Source of the DNA: Serendipita indica DSM 11827
Lineage: Eukaryota; Basidiomycota; Agaricomycetes; Sebacinales; Serendipitaceae
Direction: 5' to 3'
NCBI GenBank assembly: GCA_910890315.1
Contig: CAJVGD010000046.1
Location: 496,001 to 560,000 of the forward strand
DNA: 64,000 nt
In this document: positions 35,654 through 46,285 of the stretch, in pieces
Numbering within the stretch: position 1 is the first letter of the stretch
Layout: the number at the start of each line of letters is the position of its first letter
Notes under the pieces: generated by a model
Told to the model about the DNA's origin: nothing
Database searches by the model: none
The model's input: the letters and a program-made list of their open reading frames with translations, nothing else
Made by a program: the position numbers and the translations under genes

Positions 35654-38072
35654 TTACGGAAAGGAAGGCCCGCATTTGCCCGTCAAGCACTTGATACAAT
35701 ACGCAGAATCTTCTGCACATTGGACCTGATAGCTGGCGCATTCCGCGTTGGCTGGAAAGGCGACAGACTTGTAGCAAGCCCAACTATTGTTCCAGCATTG
35801 AAGTGCAGACGCTCTAAACGAAGTAGATAAATCTCACTGCTTTCAAATTGATTCGAAAACTTACGTGCAAGTAGAAAAGTTATTGAACGTCGGGAGTCTT
35901 GCCGCACACCAGTTCCCGATTTGGCGTGTGGTACACGTCGGGGTGGGAGGCGTCGGTGGATCGACACGGGGCGTGCAGATCTTGACTCTCGAGACAGATG
36001 GATCGTGGTCCGAGGTACGTGCGCTATATTTGACCCAGTTGTTGATATGCAGATGCTCGACTTCGGCACCTTTCTGGAGTTTGGGGCTAATGAAAGCATG
36101 GTCAAGCTGCTGAGAGTTCATGTCAAAGACATAGGTATAACGCTCGACGGGTGGCACGCCAGCAGCCTCGTCAATGTCTTGAAGATGTGCACGGAGAGAA
36201 TCAAAGACAGCACCCGTTTGTCCGTACTCGTTAAAGTCTCCAGAAGCAATGATGGATGCGTTCGCGTTGATACTAAGGATTGAGCCCACAAAATCCTGTA
36301 TAGCGAGTAAGACTATGCACGAGAAGACACAAAAGACGCACAGCCAAAAGCTTGACTTGTGCAATGCGTTTGTCGACGACACCATTAACCGGCGGACGAG
36401 CATCTCCATGGATAGAACTGGAACCACCTTTTGACGACATGTGAACATTGATGGCAAAAATGTCCTCGCCGGCAGGAATGCTTTTGAATAGTGCGACGAG
36501 TGGTTTGCGAGTGGCCTCCCAGGCAGTATTCGTTGGGTCAATACGACCGGGATTGAACCTATACGCGGTCAATTATCGCATTAATGCAACTCCTTCGCTC
36601 ACGTCAGTCCAACAGTTCCATTGTTATTGACGGCTTCGGTCTTGTCAGTCGCGCTTCCATAATTTGGATTGACAAGTTGCAGACGATCTGCCTTGTACAG
36701 GAAAGCGGGTCGAATGTTGCCTCCCGGCTGACCTCCATCTTGGTCATTAGAGGGTGCAATATACGCAAAGCTGTATTTATCTCCGCTGTGAGCCGAGATG
36801 GCGTCGACAAAGGTCTGCAGCGTCTTGTTCGAGCTCACGACACCATCATCTGTTGGACCAGTATCGTCCTGGATTTCTTGGAGGAACACTAGGTCGGGAC
36901 TTTTGAGATAGTCCCCAATCTGAGAGGCGGCAAGCGGCAGATGTGTCGAATTAAAAGTCATGTTCTCCACGTTGTAGTCGCCAAAGGTGAGAGTGCAGTT
37001 GGCATCGTCAGCGGGGATGGTCAAGGTGGTTGGTCCTTGCAGGGTGTTATTGTGTGCAATGACTTGTGGCGCGGTCAGTGGTAGAATAGTGTAGAATCCA
37101 AACGTGTTCGTAACGACACCAACAATATCAGTGACGGTGGTTCCCATCCTGAAATTGCTATTAGAACCTTTTGGAGATGGATAAGTATGAACGCACCAGA
37201 CATCGGGGTTCTTCGTTCCGTCTAGAGGAGCACCAATGACCACAGTTTCAGGGTTAAGATCAGGGAGTCCGTCGTCTCCTAGCCACAGTTGATGAATATG
37301 CCAAGTATCCAAGGACATTGCTCACCCTTTGTGATGGTCAAGCCTCCGCGAGAGTTTAGGCCCGTTACGGGCCAGTCTCCCCTGATCCAGAAATCCTTGT
37401 AAGAGTTGGGGTAGGAGATGGCGACAGGGTTGGTAACTTTGACGATTTGGCCGGACAAAGCTTGCCAAAAGTCGAGAGCATACTTGTCAGGATTGAGCGT
37501 CGGGTTAGATACCGACACTTGGGTGACGTTGTTTGGAACGCTGAGAGGGCCTCCTACATCCAACGATGTAAACTGTTGCGTAGGAGGATGCAGGCCGTCC
37601 TTGCCCAATAGTACAGGAGTCACTGCATTACCAGAAGACAACTTGGTGATATTGGTGGGTGATGTGAGCTCCGTGAGATAGATGTATGCCGCATTACTTC
37701 GGTAAGAGGTGATTTTTCCTCCGAGACTGACAATATCTCCGACGGCAACCTGACTCAAGACCGTCTTGCTGGTCGTGTAGACATAAAGGCCATTTCCATA
37801 TGGGGAGCTCGAGTTAGTCGCAGAAAGATAGAATCCAGAGGAAGAGTTGGCCTGAGTCCGACGTGAGATGGAAAACAATTGAGCAAAGGGAACATACAGT
37901 CACGAGCCCAGTCACACTAGTGACCGCCTTCCCAGCATATGGAGAGACAAATGCGTTGCCTAGAGGTTGTGAGGCTGATTCCAATGCCTGTTCGAGTTTC
38001 CCCACCTTGAATTTCGGCAATCTCGACAGCTACGACAGCTGGGAGTAAAAGCAAAAGAGTGCTGAAAATCAT
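35654..38072 (-). CDS. Secreted endonuclease/exonuclease/phosphatase-family nuclease
   Basis: Extracellular DNase-like hydrolase. ATG 38072 with signal peptide MIFSTLLLLLPAVVAVEIAEIQG; the first intron follows IQG. N-terminal OB-like region: VSPYAGKAVTSVTGLVT, then WIRGDWPVTGLNSRGGL. The EEP catalytic domain starts at FGDYNVENMTFNST, with DLVFLQEIQDD (catalytic Glu), NVHMSSKGGSS, IASGDFNEYGQ (Asp/Asn) and RTSDHDPSV (terminal Asp-His). This order is that of ExeM/NucH-like nucleases. The C-terminus adds a Cys-rich tail of about 60 residues (IGNWCAARL, QCWNNSWACYK, YCIKCLTGKCG), split by an intron near 35815-35865. Several Asn glycosylation sites. About eight introns. Confidence 0.85.
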
Positions 38073-38552
38073 TTCCAGGGCTTATCTCTGAAATGACTGG
38101 CTTGCAACTGCTACGGACGCGCAGCACAACTCGAGGGAATGAAGGGAGGAAGTGAACCTCTTGGCATTTTGATCCACGTTCATAGTGTCTCCTTTATACG
38201 GTCTTGTGGCCGAAGGAGTTCCTGAGCCGCATGCTCCTTTAGCGGTGCCGGCGTCACCATATCGTCCGGACGGCGATGGCAGCCTCACGTTGGGCAGATG
38301 TACATTCATGTCCTTCAGCGTGAGTTTCTCGGAAATGTGGCTCGGGAGATAGACTGTTCTCATGGAAATACTCAAAGAGATGGGGGCCAAGGAACGTGCG
38401 GCCGCTCATGTGGAACAACACGCGGGGCATGAGCGTTGCAGATGTTCTTTTCACAGGACTCTGTATACTCAAAGCAACGTGCATGAATGTCGAAACCTCA
38501 TTGAAGATGCTTCCTGATGCTGTCTCGGCTCTTCTAAAGGCAGTCCCCCCGA
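38073..38552. other. Intergenic region
   Basis: 480 bases between two minus-strand genes: the nuclease start and the oligoribonuclease stop. It should hold the nuclease promoter. Open frames on both strands here show no domain or coding pattern. Nothing else seen. Confidence 0.45.
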
Positions 38553-39668
38553 CTAGGAAGACAAAGTTGAGGGACCAGTTGCTTCTCTGGTCCCTTGCGG
38601 CGCTTCTGGTTGAATGAAGATATTTTCTCGATACCATTGGAGTTCTACTATAAATGAGTATACCCTCTCTCCGGAGTTCTTTACTCACCACGAATGGATG
38701 CTTGTATATCGTCTAGTGCTCTATGTATAAATCTTAGAGCATTGTGTGAGTTTATAATTCTAGCTCACCGATGTTGTACACCGTTAGATGGATAGTCTTC
38801 GGGCTTGCGAGAAATGTGAGGATACCACCTTTTGTTGAGCTCCTAGTATACAATATATGTATTCCATTGCAAAGTCAAGTTGTCCGGGAGCATACCTTGA
38901 CTGTGCTAACGTCTTGTCGCCGATTAGCCAGCGCGTTCTGTGCCTGATTACGGCTTACCAACGATTCTACGAGAAGGTTAATTCTGATGCACAAGCACGT
39001 CATGTCACCTGCCGATAGTGCAGCCACTCCGTGATAGATGGCATATGCTCGACCAGGAACGCCCTGTACTCTAATTCAGTGCGTCTGGAATATTTCTTGA
39101 GAAGGACACCCGACCTATCCGCATGAACAGAGCTTCCTGCCAACACTCCTGTCCATTTCTCCGGAACCCATTTCTTTATGTATTCGAGCGCTTTGGCTTC
39201 GACCCATTCATGCGAATAAGGAGACTCTATGCAGGCTTTGGTCAAGCCGGACTGGAGCACGATCAATACTAGAATATATTTCCCTCAACCCTTACCTCTC
39301 CATGGGTCTTGGTGCACCATTCGTCCATCCTAGGAACGGGAAATACTCTGAGGTATATGCCAGTAGGGTTCGTAGACTCACTCGTCCAGTCTTTTCTTCT
39401 CTGTACGAATCACATAGCTGAACGGCTGGTCGACGCGTTCTAGATCCCCGTTTGTAATAATAATAGCGACTTCTAGTATCACATCCCGTTTAAACTCTAG
39501 TCCTGTCATCTCCAGATCGACAAACACAAGCGGGCCATCTTCCGCCCGGAGAGGTCGCGGCTGGGGCATTTGCTTGACTGTGAAGGACATCCCACGCACA
39601 CTTTGACGAGAGAGAGGTGGCGAGGGACGTTTCGTAAGGAAACGGCGGGTGAGGTTGAGTCCAAGCAT
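38553..39668 (-). CDS. rex2: Oligoribonuclease (REX2 type, mitochondrial)
   Basis: 3'-5' exoribonuclease of the DEDDh group that degrades nano-RNAs. ATG 39668 with an Arg-rich presequence (MLGLNLTRRFLTKRPS) suggesting mitochondria. ExoI LVFVDLEMTGLEF carries D and E; the second motif is in VLAGSSVHADRAFLVEHMP; ExoIII includes HYRIVDVSTVKELNKRWYP. The C-terminus ALDDIQASI / ELQWYREN is the family end. Seven or so small introns. One, at 38967-39012, reads GC at its 5' end: only a GCAGGT...TAG intron gives HYR-IVD, while the neighbouring GT breaks the frame. The stop is at 38553. Confidence 0.85.
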
Positions 39669-39741
39669 CCGAACAGGGCTTAGACCTCACCTCGTCCTAC
39701 GCTGCTTGGGGCGGCGCTGCCAGCGCCCAATTCTCCATTTC

Positions 39742-40876
39742 ATGGAGACCTCTGATATCTCCAGAACGACCGCGCAACAATCTACGCTCCTTTCTTTGCC
39801 AACGGAACTTCTCGTTCCAATAATTTGCGATATTCTGGCCAATTTCCTACACGCCGCCATTCTTCAGCCATCCAACATGAAACTATGGAATGGTCTTCAC
39901 ACACTGCGTCTTGTCTCGAAACGCATCAAAAGCACGAGCGACGCATGCTGGACGAAATCCGTGGGGCCCCCAAGCGGCGACGGCAGCAGTTTTTGGAAGT
40001 GAGTCCTTTGTCTCACTAGACAACTTTTTCTCAGCTGTTTTCATGACGTGCAGACAGGAAATTGCCGTCTCCCGTGGCGTAGTCCATTTATGGAGCCGTT
40101 CGCCTCAAATGCCGATACCAAGCGACTGCACCATGCCTCTCATGGCGGCATACCGCGCTTATGTGCTCGGTATTCTTATCGACCATAAGTTATTGCGACT
40201 TATCGCCCAGGATGATACCCCGTCGGAGAAGCAGAGACTCAAGGCCACGTTCTGGTTCAACATTGGGCTTGCTGCAGCGCAGAAAGTTGTCCCACGAGAG
40301 ATGGGTGCGGTGATAATTGCCAATCTGAGGGACCAAGTGTGGCAGTCTCACATCGGTAAGGCCCCACGAACTCCTCCACCCATTACGGCCTTTTAACATT
40401 GGCAGATTCGATGAAGAAAGAAGTGGAAGACTTGACCGGGTGGCTGAAACTGGAGCCGCAAACCACATTTGACGACACGAGGGTGAGCGCACCGTCAATA
40501 ACGGTGACATCTCGACTGATCTGGTCTCGCCAGTCGCTTGTCAAACTCGAGCCTCACATGATGAGGCTCCTCAATACGTTCAAGTCGACGCCAGACTTTC
40601 TTCGCCATCTTGTACGGTTTTCAACCCGCATGGGACGTAGCACTTCCACTAATCGCCGCTTTCGGCCAGGGTCGCGTGCCGCTCTTGTCGCTCAGGGATG
40701 CCATCATGAGCCTTTTCACTCAAGAGGACGACAATTCCGCGGCGTCGGAGACCGCTCGGAACCGCATCTCCTCTATAATGGAATCGATTTGGGAACAGTG
40801 GAACGACTCACAGCGCGCTGCGACGATGCACAGTCGCGTCATGCAGCGTACAGTTGTCTATGCAAACCTAAGGTAG
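39742..40876 (+). CDS. F-box-like protein
   Basis: Possible substrate receptor of an SCF ubiquitin ligase. ATG 39742. F-box-like N-terminus: LLSLPTELLVPIICDIL, then LHTLRLVSKRIKS. The next exon starts after a GTGAGT...GTGCAG intron (about 40001-40056) with QEIAVSRGVVHLW. It continues through helical text (GLAAAQKVVPREMG, LTGWLKLEPQTTF, SLVKLEPHMMRLL) to WEQWNDSQRA and a stop at 40876. No leucine-rich repeats or WD repeats are seen. Divergent from oligoribonuclease, with starts only 73 bases apart, so they share a promoter. Confidence 0.6.
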
Positions 40877-41277
40877 ATAGTTTATGGTCTCAGTTGTTGG
40901 TCACGACACGTGGACGCTGTACTCGTATACGCCCTTGTATGCATGTATCCGGTTTGACGCATAGATTTCTTCTATCACTATATCTATTGCTCCTGTGCGA
41001 TTTTGGTGTGATGCACCTCAGTTTAAAAGTGGGGCGAGTGAGTGGCAAACACTCGACCCAACTTGCCTTCCAACCACTTCGCTCTCCTTCGACTTCGAAG
41101 CCCTTTTGCCCTATTTTTACATTTATTCGTTCTTATTCTACGTCTAGACTAGTTGATATAGTTTGTAAGTGTCCTCTTCGCCGCCTTCATGGCTGTTCTC
41201 AACATGCCATGCTCGCTCTCCCCCTCGCCGTTGTCCGCGACGTTCCAGCCGTTCTTCAGCACATCATACCACGCACT
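40877..41277. other. Intergenic region upstream of hydrophobin
   Basis: 400 bases between the F-box gene and the hydrophobin start. T-rich towards the hydrophobin, with many pyrimidine runs (41190-41270) usual in strong fungal promoters. No gene seen. Confidence 0.5.
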
Positions 41278-41953
41278 ATGCGCTCCTTCGTCACTTTTGC
41301 TCTCCTCGCCACCCTCTTCGTCGTCGACGCCACGCTTGCCCGTCCATACCGTGAAGCCGCCATTGGCAGCGACACTGCTCACTTGCGCGAGGTCAACGGC
41401 GTCAAGGTCGCTCAGCTCCAGGGACAGACGATGATGGCCGCCTCTTCTCGTCGCAGCGAGCCCCTGCCCCGTCTGCTTTCTCATCGCAGCGAGGTGACAT
41501 TGCCAAACGGTCGTCGTCCTGCAGACTTGGGAGCAGATGACTGGACGAAGGTCCCCCGCGGCGACGAACCTTCCATTGATGACGAGGATCTCGATTACGG
41601 TCTGGACAAACGCCACGATCGCGTCGACTCGGGCGAGGCAGCAAACGAGGCATCTTGCAATGTAGGCGAAGCTCAATGCTGCCAGAGCATCCACCAGAGC
41701 AACGATCGCAACGGACAGTTCCTTCGCTCTCTACTCGGTCTGGCTTTGCCTGCTGGAGGAGGCATGCTTGGTGCTCAGTGTACGCCACTGGCCAACTTGC
41801 TCGCCGTTACTGGAAGCAGCACCTGTCGTTCGCAGCCCGTCTGCTGCACTGGCAACGAGTAGTACGTCTCTCCGTTACTCCCAACCTTTTATTTACTGAT
41901 GCCACTCCAGTCGTGGTCTTGTCGCTGTCGGATGTAGCCCCATTTCCGCATGA
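41278..41953 (+). CDS. Class I hydrophobin with long pro-region
   Basis: Small amphipathic wall protein that self-assembles at air-water surfaces. Exons 41278-41861 and 41911-41953 give 208 residues. Signal peptide MRSFVTFALLATLFVVDATLA. The eight cysteines lie in the last 80 residues as C-x6-CC-x32-C-x14-C-x5-CC-x12-C (CNVGEAQCC, AQCTPL, CRSQPVCC, VGCSPISA). This is class I spacing; the final Cys sits in the second exon. About 105 residues lie between signal and first Cys, much more than usual. This segment is acidic to mixed and holds a dibasic KR at residues 111-112 before the Cys domain, a likely Kex2 site. Confidence 0.9.
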
Positions 41954-42438
41954 TGAACATATCATTAGCCGTGACATGTATTACTTGTTTTGTATACCAT
42001 TCTTTCACAGTAAATTTCGTCACAATTAAACCGTGTAGTTTACTATTTCAAAGACTTGTGAGATAATGTGCCTAGTGAGTGATCAGAGGCACAAGCTCAG
42101 ACGGTGCATGATTCAAAGTTTTGACGCGACGTGATCTGCAGAACAAGCTTCATTCCATCTACCAAAAGATACACACAAATGACTGTCGGTAATCCTCAGC
42201 GCTCACTCTACGCATAGTATCTCTACAACCAAGAGGGAGAGATGGCCATGAGTAGGGGAGACAAGCATAAAGACTGACGACGGTATAGTGAGATGCCTCA
42301 GGAGAGAGGGTGGAGGTCGCACTGTAGGTCCAAAAAAAAAAGGAGAGCCTAGACCGAGACAAGAGAGACAAGATTGGTAAATAGGATCGCCACCAACACA
42401 CTGTAGTCGACGAGTGAATACGATGTTTTGAGAATGTT
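41954..42438. other. Convergent intergenic region
   Basis: 485 bases between the hydrophobin stop and the HAC1-type stop, the two genes facing each other. It should contain both 3' ends. A short A-run lies near 42333-42343. No gene seen. Confidence 0.45.
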
Positions 42439-43328
42439 TCAGAAAGCAGCCTCGTTGAGCCAGCTCCAGTCGTCCGGGTTGGAGATTGCGGACGCGAGAC
42501 CGGCGTCGAGACCAAGCTCTGGGGTAGTGGAGGGCAAGAGATCGAGAAGACGATCCATCTCGCTGTACCCATGTTCCAGAGAGATCAGGCCATTGTCCGC
42601 GCTGTCGACGACAGGGGTCAACAACAGAGAACATTGGTCATGATGGTCGTTGACAACGGGAGAGGCGGGCTTTTGATTGACATTATACATCGTGGTTGTT
42701 CCAGTGTGTTCTGCTCCGACAAGAATCTGAGGATCAAAGAGTGCTTCGAAGGAGGTACCCGCTGCAGGGCTGTCTCGATGGAGACAGTCGCGAACCGTGC
42801 TAGTTCGCGAGTAGACTCGGACGAAGTGGGCTCGATGGGTACATCAGACGCCGACAAGGACGAGACGGACGTCGGAGCTGGGGACAGTGGGAAGTTGAGG
42901 ACGGGCGACTTGACGGCTGATCGGTCAGCTTGAGGAACCGGAATGGCCATGGAGCCCAAGATCTTGGTCATGTTTTGCCAGGCCAGCTCGAGCTGCTGGA
43001 CGCGGGCGCGCAGCTCTGCGTTTTCCTTTGCGAGGGCAGCGTCGAGTGCATTGGATGCAGAAGAGCCCGAAATGCCTAGTCGAAGGGCACGGTTCTCCTC
43101 CTCGAGCTGGCTCACGCGTAGGCAGAGCTGGTCATGCTGGACCTTCTTTCGGTCTCTGGAAGCCTGGGCGGCGAGTCTGTTTCGGTGAGCTCTCGCCTCC
43201 CTGCGCTCCTCAGCCGTCATTGATCCACGGGCCCGTCGCTTTGGCGGAGCGGATACTGCGGTTGGCTCTGGGGAGTAGTCCGACGCAGAGTCCACCGAGG
43301 GATATGGTGAATACGATCTATGAGCCAT
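42439..43328 (-). CDS. hac1: HAC1/XBP1-type bZIP regulator of the unfolded protein response
   Basis: Transcription factor for ER stress. ATG 43328 (MAHRSYSPYPS). The basic region RRARGSMTAEERREARAHR with NRLAAQASRDRKK matches HAC1/XBP1 (NRVAAQTARDRKK), with a zipper (LCLRVSQLEEENRALRL). Read straight through, the protein stops at 42618 (236 residues). Removing 20 nt at 42765-42784 moves the frame and opens another 108 residues, beginning AAGTSFEALFDPQILVG and ending WLNEAAF at 42439 (289 residues). This is the logic of Ire1 splicing. The boundaries read CTG|T and CTG|C, and the 20-nt length equals that of filamentous ascomycete hacA. The coordinates cover the long form. Ire1 use is inferred. 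Confidence 0.85.
42765..42784 (-). other. Candidate Ire1-type unconventional intron in HAC1
   Basis: Seen on the minus strand: CGACTG, then 20 nt, then CCCTG|CAGC. The downstream site equals the XBP1-type CUG|CAGC loop. The intron contains a near-perfect inverted repeat (GTCTC, CATC, GAGAC, extendable to 7 bp). The ends are not GT...AG. Twenty bases is the smallest removal that switches to the long downstream frame with CTG at both cuts. The upstream site fits the loop consensus less well. Confidence 0.5.
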
Positions 43329-43640
43329 AGCGAGTTCTGTAAAGTATGTCAGAGTTTGTCTTCTGGAACGTCGGATGACATACACGGAGCGGGCGGGGTC
43401 CAAGTTGTGAGGTTTTGCGCCATACGTGGCCACCCAATATATGTGTCTCTGAGGCTGGGTCAACAAGCGCAGACCTTGAATAAAGTTCGCTTTACACGGT
43501 GGGAGCGGCTATCTTTTCCCGACTGCGGCTACGTGGCCTTAAGTCACGTGATCTCCCGGCGTAAATCCGTGCGACAAACGCTACGTGTACCAAGAAAGAA
43601 TACAATACAATGGGCAACGAGTCCACGCAGACGACGGTTG
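43329..43640. promoter_or_regulatory. HAC1 upstream region with three ACGTG cores
   Basis: 312 bases between the HAC1 start and the TPP1-like stop, both on the minus strand, so this is the HAC1 promoter. TACGTGG at 43530-43536, the palindrome TCACGTGA at 43544-43551 and TACGTGT at 43582-43588 share ACGTG, the core bound by HAC1/XBP1-type and bHLH factors. Confidence 0.5.
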
Positions 43641-45973
43641 CTACCGACTAGTTTGGCGTTGTTCTACCTTTCTAATCTGCTTGGCCACTCGTGAAGATGC
43701 ATCACTTGACGCTCCGGAGGTCGAGCTAGAGGCAGGAAGAAGCCGGGCGGTGAGGTCGAGTGCTCCAAAGCCACCACCGTATGATCTTCGTCGAGAATGA
43801 GGCCTATCTGCTTGCGATGCTTGCGCTTTTCGAGCCTGCATTGCTGCCTTGAGACTGTCCGGTGACAGCCACTGGCTGGCTGTCAGGACCTGTCGCGGCA
43901 TTTTGGAGGGCCGTCGTTCGTCCCTGTCCAGTACGCTAGAAGCAGTCCCAATGTCCTCCTCTGACTCTCTCCGTGTCCGCTTGCGGGCCTGTCGCGACGT
44001 AGATGGCTTTACGGAGAATGCGGGTGTTTCATCAGATGGCGGAGAACTGTCAGCCGTCAGGTAGTCCCCTAATTCCTTGAGCCTTTCTGGAGGAGTAATA
44101 GGGCGCACGGCTATCTGTCTGCTTGGTGAGTGATGAGAGATGCTGCGACCAAGAGGCATCAAGTCAATGTGTTTGGACGAGCCTTGTTGAGGCGAATGCT
44201 GCTCGTCGGGGGAATCTGCATCTAAATTCTCTTCCTCTATTGTTTCCGTATCGGATGTAGACGCTCCAAGGTGGCTGAATTGGCTCGGTGCTACAGATAC
44301 CTCTCGCTCGCCATCTGCGTCTTCTGAATTAGTCAAATTAGACGAGGGCGATCCGCAGGAGTAGTCACTCCCGGTAGGCTTCCTTTGCGCAGCTGGGATC
44401 CTCGAGGAAAGGACAGCCTCGTTAGGTGCACTGGCTTGTGCAGTCGCGAGCGATGATTGTGACCGTTTATTCCGAGTGGCACTGATTTGCGAGCTTTCAG
44501 TCTTGAGCAAAGAACTCAGTGACGGTGGAATTGATTCCTCGTTCTTCCCATCACCTGTACCAGCGTCGACTCGCAAGGCGCGGAGAGAGTTACTGAGACT
44601 GGCTTCCTCCTTTGGCGCAAGTTGAGACGGTGAGAATGATGGTAAACTAAGGAAACCATCGCTGGAAGCCTGTGAGGGATAGGCTTGTGCTGGCGGTATA
44701 GTTGGATCAGGAATCTGCTCCTGAAACTCGCGATCTTCCTCCACATCGCTGACACTCTTGATAGGTGAAGGTGGGTTACTTTGCGACGTTTGGCTCCATC
44801 CAGAAAAGGCTTCAGTGATGGGACTAGATGGCCTTTCCTCCTGAATGTGAATAGGTTCTTCATAGGTAGCGCCAGGCGTTGACTCTGGTGTCCACATATC
44901 TGCACCATCATCTGGAAACTGGTCAACGAGTAACGGGCCGTCTGGCGCGTAGTCATCTCGATCTTTTGAAATCATGAGCCGTAGCCACTCGACAAGCTCG
45001 CGACGCGCCTTGTGTCTTTTTCTCAGCGTCTCTGACTTCTTTGGGAGCACTCCAGTCATCACCGAAATCTAACACCTGTTGACTTTGAGACACGACCTTT
45101 TGGGTACGAGAGCCCTCACCATGTTCCATTTTTGAAACCGCGGAATGCCAATTGATACGGGGCCATTGTATGCTGAAGAGCCACCTTCCTCATTTCCTTG
45201 GTCTTCATCTGGAGGTACACCAGAATTTGACCTCGACATCGACAACTTTGGGTCGCTAGCAGGCAACTTCGCGCGCTTCTCTGTTTGAAGGATCCGCCTA
45301 TGATTTATCAATCGATATTCAAACTATGTTGTCCAATGTACGTACCCATTTCCGCTCCGTAACCCTTCCAACCACCTCTGAATATCCGGGTCCTCTTCAA
45401 CGTCGAGCAACCTATCTCGACGACGCACTTGACCGTTTACAGTGAGTTCCTCTGTCCAGATTGGCTCTCCCTCGGTGTTCACTTGGGTGATACCTGCTAC
45501 GTGCAGAACAAGATGTTCTTCGGCGCTGAGACCGGCTTGACCCTTGCGCGGAATAGGAGAGCGTCTGAGAGTAATATCTTTGAGGATCATGATGGCACCC
45601 TTGAGTGAGGTGAGTGCTTTGCCTTGACTTCTGTCGTTCGCTCAGATGCAGCCTTCTCCAATTGAACGTCGACTGAACCATATACTGACCGCTCGAACCG
45701 CGTCGTTTCATCAGGATCAAAACAGGCAATCATCTGATGTCGTCTGTCTGATACATAGCCCCAGACTTTTGCCTCTTTATGTTGGTGTCGGTCTGTGACA
45801 AACTTGGGGGATAGTTATGCAATCTTCTTCTCCTAAAACGGATAGGATATGCGTACATCGACGAGTTGACACCGTTTACCTCCCTTGACCAACTTTTGGG
45901 ACATATTGCTCCCATGATCGCACGCATAATCTATCAAGCTTTGTAGGATAAACGGCTTTATGGTCTCTGACAT
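43641..45973 (-). CDS. Shelterin TPP1/Tpz1-like telomere protein
   Basis: Probable telomere-end protein of the TPP1/Est3 OB-fold family. Exons 45857-45973, 45690-45802 and 45346-45630, followed by two more, join in frame. Residues about 1-150: MSETIKPFILQSLID, AKVWGYVSDRRHQMIACFD, then FERSQGKALTSLKGAIMIL and HLVLHVAGITQV. The shape (SD.xHxIxAxF, FE, LxGAIIxL, then a strand) is that of the fungal TPP1/Est3 OB fold, where splicing out 45631-45689 was needed to see LTSLKGAI. The remaining 550 or so residues are Ser/Pro-rich and disordered, with a short conserved-looking WLSPDSLKAAMQARK near the end. Shelterin proteins diverge quickly, so identity is probable only. Confidence 0.6.
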
Positions 45974-46285
45974 GGCCAGTGAGCGTCCTCGAGGGCTACC
46001 ACGAGGTAAAAGTCGGGAACACGATGAACACTGCAAATGACCACTCGAGGGCAACGAGTTTATTCTAGAAATCAAGGTTGTTAAAGACGTCTGATTCATC
46101 AGAAACCATAGTGAGAAGCACAGGGTAATCGATGCTATCGAGACGATATAAAGAGCGGATGGACAACGGAACCGAGTCAAGAATGGAGAAGATGTGAACC
46201 GGGGGGGAAAAGGTGGAATGTAAACATCGCGGTCGTTCATGGATGAGCATGTGGGGGGGCAGACGCATTCAATCCGGCAGAGCAT
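45974..46285. other. Intergenic region
   Basis: 312 bases between two minus-strand genes, the TPP1-like start and the ARF stop. It should hold the TPP1-like promoter. No gene or repeat seen; a G-rich run sits at about 46201-46207. Confidence 0.4.

Noticed and set aside
38254-38691. Minus-strand open frame of 145 codons
   Set aside because: It overlaps the last exons of oligoribonuclease in another frame and shows no recognised domain.
40399-41862. Continuous plus-strand frame that runs from the F-box gene into the hydrophobin
   Set aside because: It crosses frame-changing introns of the F-box gene and the hydrophobin promoter; the hydrophobin has its own ATG and signal peptide at 41278.
42723-42756. 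A 32-nt GTACCT...CTCAG stretch as a normal intron in HAC1
   Set aside because: It would also switch to the downstream frame but is shorter than introns seen here and would cut out text that looks coding in that frame.
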